The translations under genes and the position numbers were made by a program. Positions 12,201 through 23,127 of a stretch of 64,000 bases of DNA are shown piece after piece. Source of the stretch: Lindgomyces ingoldianus (Eukaryota > Ascomycota > Dothideomycetes > Pleosporales > Lindgomycetaceae); assembly GCF_010093535.1 (NCBI RefSeq), contig NW_022985167.1:1989472-2053471 (forward strand). The letters are read 5' to 3'. The first letter of the stretch is position 1, and each line of letters starts with the position of its first letter. The notes below the pieces were generated by a model that saw only the letters and a program-made list of their open reading frames with translations, did no database searches and had not been told where the DNA came from.

Positions 12201-14579
12201 GCTTATTAGAACTTAAGTTAGCTAGCTAGAGGATTAGTACTTAGAGGTAAAAGTAACTGTGTAGGTAATAAGCATAATAAGTAAGTTACTAAAGATTTGC
12301 GCAGTTTCTAATAAATATATAGCACTTATTACTTTAGAGCTAACTCCTAAGCTAGAGCTTACAGATAGCTCTACAACACGCCCTATACAAAGTAGGCACA
12401 AGCATACTAGTAATCCCTAGTAAGTGCACTTAACTAGAGAAGCAGATCTACTAGGCTTATTAAGTTAAATAGCTAACTTACTAGTTAAAAAATTAACCTC
12501 TACTTCTTATACTAGGATATTATCTTTTATAGCTTTAGTTAAAGCAGGTAAGGCACCTTTTAAACATACATGTAATAAAAAAAGCTAGAGACTAGCCACA
12601 CACATAAGCTAAAGAATATAAAGGTAAGATTCTAATAACTTAGGTAAGCCTAGGGGTGTAGAAAGCAGAGGTATATATACAACGCTCTTAGAGAGGAGCA
12701 GTATACGCCTAGCTCTAGTTAATCTAGAGCACCTCTAAATAAACTTTCTTAAAGCATTTATTACTTACAATAACAGAGCGCTTAAAACACTCTACGCAGT
12801 GTTTTTTATAGCTGCCTTCTTTAGGTAGCCTTAACTAAGAGCTTATAAGCTTTTAAAAAAACCCTTAAAATAAAGAAATCTATATAAACACTTATATAAA
12901 GATCTTTTTAAGATTACAGCATAGAAAAAAATAGCTACCCTACTTAAAAAAAGCACTTAGAAAAAAATTATGTAAACTAAAGTAACATCTAAGCTGCTCC
13001 TACTAAAGTAGGTCTTTACATATAAATTTAACTAGGATAAGTATTTTGCTAAATGCAAAGCTTACATATGCGTACGCAGTAATCTCTAGAGTAAGGACTC
13101 ACTCTAGTTAACCTATGCTGCTACTCTTGCAGCTAGATCCTTCTAAACAGCAATAGCAATAGCAGCTTAATTTAACCTAAAGATTAGGTAATATAATGTT
13201 ATAGGCGCGTTCCTAAACGCGCACTGTAAAGGTAAGCTAGAAGTAACATGCAAGCTTCTAGAAAGCTTTATAAAGCCTAGCATGTGCGTTAAGCTTCTCT
13301 AAGCCCTATACAGACTACGCGACTTACTAATCTTGTAGTACTAGAAGCTCTTATAGGCTTTTTAGAAGCTTAACTTTATTTTATTTAAAAAGAAGCTGTG
13401 CCTATTCTTTAACTATAATTACTATATTTTACTTTTTTTTTATGTAGATAACATACTTTATATTTATTACTATAATAATAAGTTAGAAGCTTACTAATTA
13501 ATTAGTGTAATTAAAAAAATATATAAGCTAGAAAATTAAAGGCTGTGCAAATAGTTTCTAAGAATTAAAATAATTAAAAATAGAAAAGCTAGAATAATCT
13601 AGCTAGTACACAACACATATATTAAGAAAGTAGTAAAGAAGTTTAACCTTATAAAAAGCGCGCTCTTCCTAGGGACTTCTTTACTGTTAGAAGAGCTTAT
13701 AAGCAACTAGGGATTAGTAATAAAGTAGGAAATTAAGGAATACTAAGAGCGCGTAGAATTAACACTATACACTATAATTATAGTGCGCCTAGACATGGCG
13801 TTTGCGGCATCCTAGCTCTTCTACTACCTAATAAACCTAGGAAAGCAGCACTTCTAGGCAGTAAACTAGGCAATTATGTACCTGTACTGCATAAGGTATA
13901 TAGGCATATAGTATAAAGCACTAGAAGGCGCGCAACTTATTATGTGTAAAGACACGTCTTTTACTAATTACACAGAGACTAGATAATTATTCTATAAATA
14001 CATTATCTTACTTTTTAAAGAACTAATTCTATAGAAAGTAGCTCTCTAGCTAACAGTAACTATGTCTATAACAAAAGCTAAGCTGCTTGCTTTAGCGCAC
14101 ATTATAAAGAAATTACTAGCTCTAAAACGCTTCTTTAAAGAGCTTACCCTAGAGCTAGGCACACTATGGCAGATCTACTGTAACAACTAGCAGACAATTA
14201 GGTTAGTAGTAGAGGAGAACGCCTAGATAACTACCTGCCTGCGCCACATTAATATTTAGAACATGTGGCTGCGCTAGGAGCACGTAAAGGGATCTTTTAA
14301 AGTGCGCTATATTAAAACAAGCAACATGCTAGCAAATAAACTTATAAAGCACCTACTAAAATAGTAATTTAAGCACTTTAAGTAGCTTTTTAACCTTAAA
14401 GACACATAAATAAGCTTCTAAGAGAAAAAATTGTTAATTATTAATAGTAGGGACATCCCCACACTGCCTAGGAACAAGAGGGCTATCTACTAGCAGGGAC
14501 ACCCCCCTATGCTATGGAGTTTAAGCAGGGATTTAGTACATAAGATGCGCAGAAACACAGAACACCTAAACTATAAGGA

Positions 14580-15537
14580 GATTAACAAGCTCACCCAAGA
14601 GCTCCTTAGCGCGCTGGCGACGCGCCAGGAGCCCAGGGGACACGTCACCCTGCTCCTCCTCCCCCTCCTCCTCCTCCACCTCCTCTTCCTCTTCCTCTTC
14701 CTCCTCCTCCTCCTCCTCCTCTCCCTCCTCCTCCTCCACCACATCCTCTTTAAGCAGAGCTTAAAGAACTAGCTAAAGCTAAGACGCAGCCTATAGCCTG
14801 TTAGTCTAATCTAGGGTATAACACACGATCTCTGCAGAGAAGCTTACCCGCTCGTCCTCCGCGACAAGCGCCGCAACAAGGCGCCGCGCATACACGACGG
14901 CGACAGGGGGACTGCAAATAGGTCAAAAGCTAGATCACCCCACACACTGCTACAGGGCTTACAGGGGCAGGCAGCTGTGCCCAGAGGAACAGCGCCAGCA
15001 GCGCGAACCGCCAGTGGCGGAATCATGGCACTCCCCACTGGAGCGCCCCGCGAGCGCACTCTTTATGCAGCCCAGACAGGACTGCACGCGGAGCGCACCA
15101 GGGGGAGGCCGGCGGGGAGTCGAGGCCGGGCCGGGGAGCGGGCGCCGGCGGGGGGTACTGGGCGCGGGCTTGCGGGCAGCGCGGCCCCGCAGAGCGGCGG
15201 CACGCGAGCGGGCGGCTCTTTTAGCTTTGTTAAGCTACAGATGCACATTAGCAGAGATCACAGACAGGTTTAAAGTTGTTCTTAGAGCTCTTAAAAGCAT
15301 TAACTTACACGCGGCATGTTGTTAGGACTTACAGAAGAGAAGCTTAAGGAGCAGCAGAATTTATTTACCTCTGTTGCGGCGATCACGGCACGCACGTGAC
15401 CTGCGCTGCCTAGGGAAACGAGCATCACGCTGCCTGGGGCAACGAGCACAAACACAGGGTAAACGCGCAGCGCTGCTCCAACAAGCCAAGTTGACGCTCA
15501 ACGCAGGTGAGCTGCTGCGCAGCTCACCTGGGGGGTG
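14580..15537. other. GC-rich, un-RIPed segment inside the copia element, between pol and the 3' LTR
   Basis: After the RIPed pol gene the base composition jumps from very AT-rich to GC-rich and stays so to the 3' LTR. The segment contains a CTC-rich pyrimidine tract (14649-14755) and a block of CG-rich sequence (about 14845-15225). Short open frames exist on both strands here, but they are compositional: they encode low-complexity Leu, Arg, Gly or Ala runs and overlap each other. I do not call a gene. It may be a transduced or acquired piece of foreign DNA, or a native GC-rich leader that escaped mutation. Confidence 0.6.
14649..14755 (+). repeat. CTC/CTT pyrimidine-tract microsatellite
   Basis: An almost pure pyrimidine tract of repeated CTC and CTT units on the plus strand. 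It creates an artificial poly-Leu reading frame. Confidence 0.8.
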
Positions 15538-15755
15538 TGTCGCGTATACTGAGAGCCTTGGCTGGGGCTCAGAGCCTGGGACTGGGGCTCGGAGCCTGGG
15601 ACTGGGGGCTCAGAGCCTGGGACGCAGCTCGGGATCTGGAGATATTATGTTCCGAAGCTCGGTGTATATAAGGAGAGCCTTCAGCTCTCTTAGATAGCGG
15701 AGTCACTTCATCCGATCTTCTAAACAGCTACTGCCAGGCTATTTTATCCTCCACA
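15538..15755 (+). repeat. 3' LTR of the copia element (218 bp)
   Basis: Begins TGTCGCG and ends CTCCACA, followed by the ATTAT duplicate. It is the less mutated of the two LTRs and probably closer to the ancestral sequence. A G-rich polypurine tract (GGGGGG, 15530-15535) precedes it. Confidence 0.9.
15665..15671 (+). promoter_or_regulatory. TATA box in the copia 3' LTR
   Basis: TATATAA at the same offset as in the 5' LTR (9196-9202). Confidence 0.5.
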
Positions 15756-15760
15756 ATTAT

Positions 15761-16300
15761 TGTAAAGTAGGGGAAGTTTATTAGCGTTAAATAGCAGAGG
15801 TACTATGTTATAAGTTATAGCAAAAGGTATTAGACAAGTATTAGACAACACGCGCAGTAAGGTTTTAGTTTTTATGTAGAAAATAATTATCTAAGAATCT
15901 ACTATTTTTATGCTTATGTAAGCCTAAAAAGGCTAAAAGCAGTAATTCTTAGCTGCTAAGCCCTAACTAAAGAAAACTAAAGTCCACAGAAAGGAGCAGA
16001 GCAAGCTCTGCTAATTAGTGTGCTAAGTTTTATATACGCTTAAGTACTTAAGGTTTAATAGTAAAAAGCATACTAGATTAAGTAGCTAAAGAACCCACCC
16101 TGCGTGTTAAGCTAAGGCTGTGATTCTAGATCTACAACTGCCTTACTACCAAATCTTCTTCACAGGTGAGTATTGCAATGTACTTCTCAAGTTACCGTTT
16201 TCCAGGCCTAAAATTAGTATAAAACAACATGTTTAGTAGTTAGCAATAAAGGCTACAAGGGGAATTGTGCAGTACTGTAAGGAGTTTTGAATCTAGGGGG
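15761..16300. other. AT-rich border grading into normal-composition sequence
   Basis: The first ~350 bases are RIPed repeat sequence, contiguous with 7749-9063 before the copia insertion. From about 16.13 kb base composition becomes normal. No gene is seen. Confidence 0.4.
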
Positions 16301-16500
16301 TCACTAAACCAAACAAATGGAAGTTATCATTCTTGATCTCTATTTCCACAACTTCGTAAAGGAAAGTCAAGAATATATCCCCTTAACATCTGAGTTGAGC
16401 CACGCCCTGGCAGCATTTCTACGTACCCGCGCTCCTTCTGCCTCTATTACAAATTCATCGTATGAACGCCGGTTTCACGTTTCGCATGGACGGCCACGCC

Positions 16501-17918
16501 TTACTTCGGACTATACAAAACCTCTAACTCGGTCTTTCTCTCAATCGTTCCCATTCCCTTGTTGTAGCCATAGCTCCCGATAACGAGGTGCTCCTCGCTA
16601 TCATTATCGCCACCGCGTGCTCTTCCGCCTGAACCCTCTGCATCTCTCTTCGTCGTTCCGCTGGTGTTAATATCATGCAGCTGAATATGGCCGCCATTCC
16701 TACTCTTCAGGGTAGAATGGCCGGGACCAGAGCCATACGAGTCTTGATTTGGATCACGCCAGAGGCAGCGAATGGCGCGAATTGCAGGCATACTAGAGAC
16801 GAGAACCCCCACGACAGGCTCGGCAATAGACCAATCCATGGGTATGCCCATAGCCATTGTGGCGCCAGGGTCGGAGAGTAGGGCGGGGATGAAGCCGAGG
16901 CGAACGGCGGAGGTTACGACTGCGCTGATTGCTAGGTGAGTTCGTGTTATACAGTGATTTACTTGGGGTGCTTACAAGCCGCCGATAAGCATCGTAGCTA
17001 AGAGCTGGATTTTGGCCTTGGTATCCATTTGAAGAGGCTTAATGATGGGGACGGAAAGGAGATAGACGGTTGCGTCTGTAATCACTCCAGTAATAGCGTT
17101 ACCTAGATAGAACGCATTCACATCGATACATCTACCCATGTCAGTAAGGGCATCCTTATAGCTAGGCTATTGGAATTTATCGACTTACTTCTTATCTTCT
17201 GGCAATATCCTCAGATCCCACGCAGCCTTGACGGGCCAGCATTGGAATAGAGCGACGAGCACGTTGGCCGTCGTGTTAGCGGCCACGATGCCGAAAACAG
17301 TCCAGATGATAGTTCGGAGCATTTTGGGATTGGAATCCTCGAAGAATGCGATGGTACAACGAAAGCACGCTGAGTTTAATCATGCCGAGTGTGGTGTTGT
17401 AGAAGATAGCGCAGACAAAGACGGCCTGATTGGCGTCAATAAACTCGTTTCATATTTCAACCAACAAGGGAGACTGTGGGCTTAAACAAATAGAACCTCT
17501 CTCTCTCAAATAAAGATTATTGGAATAGAATTTATGAAACACTTGCCTGGATGTAGTCGCTGAGTCCCTGGAGGCCACTCTTGAACAGGACGACTCCGAT
17601 ATGTACCCCCGTTCCGCGGTCGATGGCAATAAAGACAGCAATAGCGAGACCGTAGAATGTCAAAACGGCTAGTACATTAAATACTTTCTTCACGTTAGCC
17701 GACCCCAATGCTGCGAGCTTGAACTTACTGTCGTCCATTCCGAATACTTGTTGCCCTTTCCCCTTTCCAATATCCACGCGTTTCTTTAGGCTCCACCGGC
17801 CCAGGTATCGCAGGACAGCAGTTGCCGCTACCAAAGCACATACTGATATCGTGATGGCTCGCTCGGAGTAGGTCTCGGTTTCATTGGCGTTGGCAGGGGG
17901 TTCTTTGGGCTTGTCCAT
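16501..17918 (-). pseudogene. SAT4-family (fungal rhodopsin-like) integral membrane protein, one frameshift
   Basis: A seven-helix membrane protein of the SAT4 family, related to Pth11-like receptors; the ligand is unknown. I place the start at the ATG at 17918 (MDKPKEPPAN). Exons: 17918-17729, 17668-17547, 17425-17189, 17131-16976, 16924-16501. All introns are 51-121 bp; the second starts GC (GCAAGT), a GC-AG intron. Family hallmarks seen: the GMDD motif after helix 1-2, 'FYNTTLGMIKLSVLSLYHRI', the 'VALFQC...AAWD' and 'KCIDVNAFYLGNAITG' segments, and 'AIRCLW' before a hydrophilic tail rich in Gly, Ser and charged residues. One base too many lies near 17336-17343, between HRIL and EDSNPK. The exon sum is one nucleotide over a multiple of three, and everything either side is in frame. 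It is either a recent pseudogene or a sequencing error. It sits between the transposon block and the hAT element. Confidence 0.75.
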
Positions 17919-18005
17919 GGTTATATTCTGAAGAAATGATTGATGAGAGGGTAAAGCGCAGTTTTCAATGGGCACCAATGAAGGAAATCTGGCAAGGAAG
18001 TACAA

Positions 18006-18558
18006 TCTTCAACCCCGATACTCCAGGTATGAAAGCAAGAGCGACCTGTAGAAAACGAATACAAGGGAGGTTCAAAACTCAAATACTAGATGGACCACAG
18101 ATCTCAAAGCTATTTCCCAGGACAGAAGTTCATCACAGATGCCCGCAGATCCACAATGTCTTTGCTTCTTTGCAAACTTCCTCCCTTCACCGAGGTCGAT
18201 AAATCGAGTGAGGCTCCCGATACTATCACTCCCCTAGATTCTCCGCTCGCCGAACTGTGGGTCTCTTGGGGCTCTGTCTCTGTTCCCAGCTCTCCATGTG
18301 GCCAGATGATTCTTAGTCCATCCCCATCTAGAAAGGATTATCCATTGTTGAGAGAAATCCTCAGGCCTCGACTTAACCCACCGCAGGATCTTTCAAACGT
18401 CAAAAGGGGTCCTGTCCACCCCAGCGGCGTCAGGGTGCCTAAGCCTCATTTCCAGTCACTCGACTGACCAGACGGAATACCTCCTATGGATGCTCATCCC
18501 CTCTAAATCTGGCTAGTCGTGCTTTGAATTAATTCTCTAGCTCCAAGAGTGGTTTGAA
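18006..18558. other. Intergenic sequence upstream of the SAT4-like gene
   Basis: Normal base composition, no gene seen. It would hold the promoter of the minus-strand SAT4-like gene. The last eight bases of the following segment (18559-18566) are a target duplicate of the hAT element. Confidence 0.4.
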
Positions 18559-18566
18559 ATCTCGCC

Positions 18567-19508
18567 CAGGGCTTCCAACGGGCCGTACTACGGTCTGTAC
18601 AAAGTGAACCGTAACGGTCACGTGAGCAGTACGAACGTACCGAGTTTGTGAGCCGTACTGTACGTTTAATGATGCCCTAGGTACGGTACGTAGTACGGAC
18701 CGTATTACCCTTTTAGGAAGTTTGTATGGCGATTTTGGAGGAGTAGGGGGGCTCTGGCGAACAGTGGGCCTGCGGGAGCGTTTAGGAGGGTTTCTAGAGC
18801 TCTAATTAGCTAAAAGTTTCGCAAGGACAACATCTTTTAATCTATCTATCTGCAATCTGTTGTCTTAAAAATGCCTATTACTAACTATTTTCTATTGCAG
18901 AGTTATCTATCTACGCGCCTTGCTGCCTTACAGGTCTTATCTAGTTAATTAGATACCTCTGTTGCAAATTTAGCGCAGTCTTGCACGCTGCAGAAAGAGC
19001 CCTCTACACTACGTCTCCTGCCTTATCCCGCGATAGTACACTGTCTGTGGCTAAAAATTAGTTGCAGTAGTTCCTAAAGGACTGCAATTATAACACTAAG
19101 GTTAAGTTTATAATTAACTAGAATAATATATAGCTGTTAGGCTTAAAAGAGGCGTTGCCCTTAGCGCAATTAGGTTACTGCGTAAAGAACAAGACTATGT
19201 TATAAGGCAATTATACGCTGTTAAAGGTATAGGCTTATAGTGCAGATTTAACGCTTCTAGTTAGTTATTTAATAGCTATTTAGACCTTAATCCTGCGTCT
19301 CTAGAGACCTATAATATTAGCTGTTTTAACTAGAGTACAACGTACTTTAATTAAATTGTACTACTTGTACAGATCACGTGAGCTGTAACAGTTACAATAC
19401 GTACACCTACCTCTCCTCCTCCCTACCGTACGAACGTACTCAAAATCTCACCCGTACAGGCCTCAAAATCGCCCAATCGTACAGTACTACGGCTCGTTGG
19501 AAGCGCTG
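18567..19508. mobile_element. Small hAT-type DNA transposon (non-autonomous), 942 bp
   Basis: The two ends form imperfect terminal inverted repeats: CAGGGCTTCCAACGGGCCGT at 18567 and, on the other strand, CAGCGCTTCCAACGAGCCGT at 19508. The eight bases ATCTCGCC are duplicated immediately outside, at 18559-18566 and 19509-19516. An 8-bp duplication with CAG-starting ends is the hallmark of the hAT superfamily. Both subterminal regions are packed with CGTAC/GTACG motifs, typical of transposase binding sites. The interior (about 18.8-19.38 kb) is AT-rich and RIPed, with no open transposase. A related copy in the opposite orientation is at 55716. Confidence 0.82.
18580..18710. repeat. Subterminal CGTAC/GTACG motif cluster of the hAT element (left end)
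   Basis: Many CCGTAC, GTACGG and TACGTA words lie within 130 bases of the left end; a matching cluster lies at 19340-19490. Short subterminal motifs of this kind commonly bind hAT transposases; that role here is inferred. Confidence 0.5.
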
Positions 19509-19516
19509 ATCTCGCC

Positions 19517-21257
19517 TCAAAACGTCTCAGACATCTCACCATCTCACATCCGCAAGTGCCGCCGAGAACTCGAGCTTGGTCGCAGAAACCGTCGCTCGTT
19601 CCACCCTTCCACCCACTAGCCATCGATGATCGTTACCATGAAGTTAAGGATAGGCATAAGAGGTAGATGCGGAGACGAGACGGATGTATTGAAAGTGGTG
19701 ATCGGCGGGAGAGGCATTGTGGTCCGCTTGAACCTGTGGAACCGTTGGTTTGGGTCTTCCGGCGTCGTGGGATGACCCTTGTGGACTGGATCTACAGCTA
19801 ACCGCTATTTTCTTTTGCTCTTGAGAAAGGAAGGTGGTGGTAGCCGCATTGAATGCGAAAGCAAGTTTTGCGATGGATGTGGAGAGTGTGCAGGAGTGCA
19901 AATCTCCAGGGTTTTTAATCGTGCCAATTGACCCCGGAAGGCATGGCAGAACTCTTAGAAAGCACAATTTCACCACCCTAGAAAAGCAACCTTACCCCCG
20001 ATTCGCTATTATGAACAAACGATAAACGTCTTTGTCAAGGCTTACACCGGTCAGCACATCTCAACCCCGTTCTGCATAGCCCGCACATTCTGCTGCTTTA
20101 GTGGGGGCCCGCTGACATGGGGATGAATCGCACTGACGAATCTCCGTCCCCGCGTTCGAGAACACCATGATGATCTTCGCCAAGTTCTTCGACCCATTTA
20201 TAATGCAGTGTAACATGAAACTCTTATCGAAGGTACTGTTGTCAGGTAGATATTGCAGCCAAACGCAGCTCCGTCGATGTTCTAGGGTACTAATTGAGCG
20301 GAGAGGGTGAAAGGAGGATAAAACGGACATCTGCCTATCGCAACGGCTCGGAAGAGGTGAAGAAAGGTTAGATTAAATTGCTATATGAATGATTGAAGTG
20401 TTATTAAACTGCTGACCTGCTAAGATAAGGATCGTCACGAGTTCTCGATTGTGAGGGTAGGTGTCAATGTGCTTTTCGGCTGCAGCTCGGCCCAATATCT
20501 TTCTTTGTCGTGGCCTTTGCCGATCACAGAGGGCTAAGCGTAGCATAAAGCCCCGCAATTGCACAAGCAAACGGTCGAATAAGCAACTTGAGCTATGGAG
20601 AGTAGATCTAAGATATGAAGTCGGCTTCAAATCCGCACGGGCAGAACCTTGTTCACTATTCTTCAATGCTTGGCCCATTGGGAATCTTTCCAAATCTAAC
20701 CAAACTGCTCTAAACAGTGCCTCTTTCACAAATCCTAAAGGATTGCTGTAGACAAATACATACTGTGGGGCTCATGCAAGCTGCAACAACAAGCTAAGGA
20801 TCAAACCCCGGGGCCCCTTATCCTGGACGCGATACAGCCTGACTTCGTAGTGGCGCTGAGGCGAGCCCTGCCTAATGCCGAGGACACAGCTTGCCATAAC
20901 AGCACCTATATTCGGAGTATGTCAATGAGTTTTCCTAATATCACCAAGATGGACGTTATTGGGCGTGAAAAAGTGGGTGAAATTGTTCGTGATAGGGACG
21001 AATACATCTACGACGATTAGAGATATAGAGAAAAATGAAGTTTCCACGAGCTCGAGCTGAGACGTTGAGGAGGATTGTGCGACTCTTCAACACAGGGGTA
21101 ATGACGGATTGAATCTAGATTGGTATGTGAGAGAAGACACTATTCAGAAAATCAATGGACTTCCTGGCAGGACTTTAACAAGAAAAATCAGTATCTCTCG
21201 TATGGTGCGCAACCATATTTCCTACCGCCAATATGGTAATATGTGAATTTGAGCGAG
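19517..21257. other. Unassigned stretch between the hAT element and the P450 gene
   Basis: Normal composition. Minus-strand open frames at 20729-20373 (118 codons) and 20330-20061 (89 codons) are near each other and could be exons or relics of one gene, but no domain is recognisable and no good splice pair keeps both open. Nothing else seen. Confidence 0.3.
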
Positions 21258-23127
21258 TTAATGAGCTTTCCGCGAAAGAAGCCTGCCCATAAAGTCCTGG
21301 TTGTAGGCTACGCCTCCAGCCACTACATATCTACCAGGGTTTTCAAGGACGATATCGAACCGGCGAATTGTCTGCGTTAAGTTAGTCCATTGTTCCAATC
21401 CACAATTTAGATGTTAACTGGGAACAGGAGGACTGACCTCAGGGAGAAGCTTATACAACTCCATTACCGCAATATCCTTCCCAAGGCACACCCTAGGTCC
21501 AACCCCAAAGGTGAATTGCGCAGCTTCGTATTCAAAACTCCTCTTTTCACTCTCAAGCCACCTCTCCGGTCTAAATTGTTCCGCATCTTCGCCGTAAAGT
21601 GCTTTGTTTCTTTGCACAACGTAGGCGTGAGAGGTAATTTCTGTGCCCTCGGGGATGAAATGGCCATCAATGAATTTCCCGCCTACAGGTGCGACACGAG
21701 CGAAAAGGTTAGTGGCAGGGGGGTTGAGACGGAGACCTTCTTTAATACAAGCTGCGAAGAATGGGAGATGTTGGCGGGTCTCTTCATATAGGATTGGAGT
21801 GGAGAGGAGGCCGGCGTTATCCGCGGCATCGATCTCTTCCCGGGCGCGGTGGAAAGCGTCCTTGTTGGTGACGAGGAAGCGGAGGATGGAGCCGAGAGCA
21901 GTGCCAGTTGTGTCAGCACCGGCTTGAATAAGAAGCGTAACGTGGGCTCGTTTTTGCGTGGGGCTTAGGGGGGAGCCATCGGAGTAACGGGCGTCAAGAC
22001 AGCTTGATAATGTTAGCCATACGGTAAAATCAGCAGGAGAGCAGAAACTCACTGCTGCATAAAGTCCGGCTTTCCGTCAAAAGGCTTCTCAGCATTCTGC
22101 CTCTCGCGGTTCGAAACTTGGCGGTCAGCCTCGCACATCAACCATCCCATGCCGGAGTCATTGGAGATAGCAGGTAAGAACCAGAGACCGACGACTGGTA
22201 GCTTGATAATTTTCTCTCTGAAGAAACGAAACCGTCCGACGAAGCCAAAGAAGTCGAGACCTTTGCGCCAATTAGACAGAATATCTTTCTCGTCCCGTTG
22301 GTTATCGACGCACCCAAACGGTTCCGTGAAAGAGATCATGCTCATAATGTCGGCAGCAAACTCAGCGACTTTGTCAGACAAGCATACTGTTCGTTTGGCT
22401 GCAGCATGCTCGTTCATCCTCTTTACGAATAGATTCACCTGGTCATCAAACCGTTGTTCCCATGTATTCTTGAGCTGGCCGATAGTCCATGGCGCATTCG
22501 ACAGGGCCTTCCGAAGTGCTTTGTGCTGTTCACCATCAAGAGTCGTGAAGAGATGTGGAGGGCCCAGCGCCCCGGTTCCGTACAGACCCGACTTCATGTT
22601 GCATTTTGGATCCCAGTAGATATCTTTAAGTGCGGATGGGCGGGGAAACAGCAGCATAGTTGGCGAAATGCGGATAGGGCCGTCGGCTGTATGATGTCAG
22701 CGCGTGATAAATCCCTGGTTACACTGCATTTAATATCTGCAGGGCGAAAGGCGTAAATTCTGGTGACGAGGATATCGGAGAAAAGAATGAAAAGAATGAA
22801 AAGGAGTGGATTCATGGAATTGCAGGATTGGAGTTAGGCACACATACAACCATACTTCTTCACAAGATACATAAAAAACTCTGGTTCCTTCTTTTTGACC
22901 GAGATTATGGCTCCGACGATGGAGAATGAAGTTGCATACCATGGTCCAGGAAATCTTGAGAGAGGATGAAGGTAAAGATTGTAGAATATACGCGAAAATA
23001 GGGCAGCAAAGATGGCGCCACAAAAGGTAGTAGCTATATTTAAGAGCGTGACCTCGATATTGAAGGTGTTGAGGAGTCCCATATTTAGAATGAGTTTAAT
23101 CTCTGAAAAGTTAGAAGGCAATGACAA
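21258..23127 (-). CDS. Cytochrome P450 monooxygenase (pisatin-demethylase-like fungal type)
   Basis: A haem-thiolate monooxygenase, membrane anchored in the endoplasmic reticulum. Exons: 23127-22848, 22686-22053, 22002-21438, 21371-21258; the introns (161, 50 and 66 bp) have GT-AG borders and the total is an exact 531 codons. The 161-bp first intron is the least certain. An in-frame ATG at 23082 is an equally good start (515 residues). Seen in order: an N-terminal hydrophobic helix, the proline-rich hinge (HPLSRFPGP), the I-helix motif AGADTTG at about residues 332-338, ExxR as EGLR at about 393-396, the FRPERW block at about 448-453, and the haem loop FGVGPRVCLG with the ligand Cys at about 477. 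All key residues are present, so it looks functional. It is divergent from the MFS gene at 24389, with a Zn2Cys6 regulator beyond that, which suggests a secondary-metabolism or detoxification role. The substrate cannot be read from sequence. Confidence 0.93.

Larger units (their letters stand above)
9069..15755 (+). mobile_element. Complete Ty1/copia LTR retrotransposon, RIP-degraded coding region
   Basis: Two 218-bp LTRs (9069-9286 and 15538-15755) are flanked by the 5-bp duplicate ATTAT at 9064-9068 and 15756-15760. Internal domains on the plus strand, broken by stops: gag-like region about 9290-10900; a pre-integrase/integrase region about 11040-12060; reverse transcriptase about 12750-13500 with the catalytic motif degraded from YVDD to YVDN at 13441-13452; RNase H about 13900-14400 with the TKAELLAL-like and DNQQTIRL-like blocks recognisable; pol ends near 14409. 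Integrase lying before reverse transcriptase is diagnostic for copia. About 1.1 kb lies between pol and the 3' LTR and includes a GC-rich, un-RIPed portion (see separate entry). Confidence 0.9.

Noticed and set aside
14509..14772. 87-codon Leu-rich frame in the copia element
   Set aside because: Created by the CTC/CTT microsatellite; no protein features.
14844..15325. Overlapping frames of 60-103 codons on both strands
   Set aside because: They mirror each other in a CG-rich block, encode low-complexity Arg/Gly/Ala runs and show no domain.
15374..15697. 107-codon frame crossing into the copia 3' LTR
   Set aside because: Covers untranslated leader and LTR repeats; the repeat GAGCCTGGG units produce the apparent protein.
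1..16100. Possibility of CRISPR-like or other direct repeat arrays in the AT-rich block
   Set aside because: Apparent repetitiveness comes from LTR copies and from AT-rich words produced by RIP; no regular spacer structure exists.
20373..20729. 118-codon minus-strand frame
   Set aside because: An intron could join it to 20330-20061, but the tested join hits a stop and no family is recognisable; left as unassigned.
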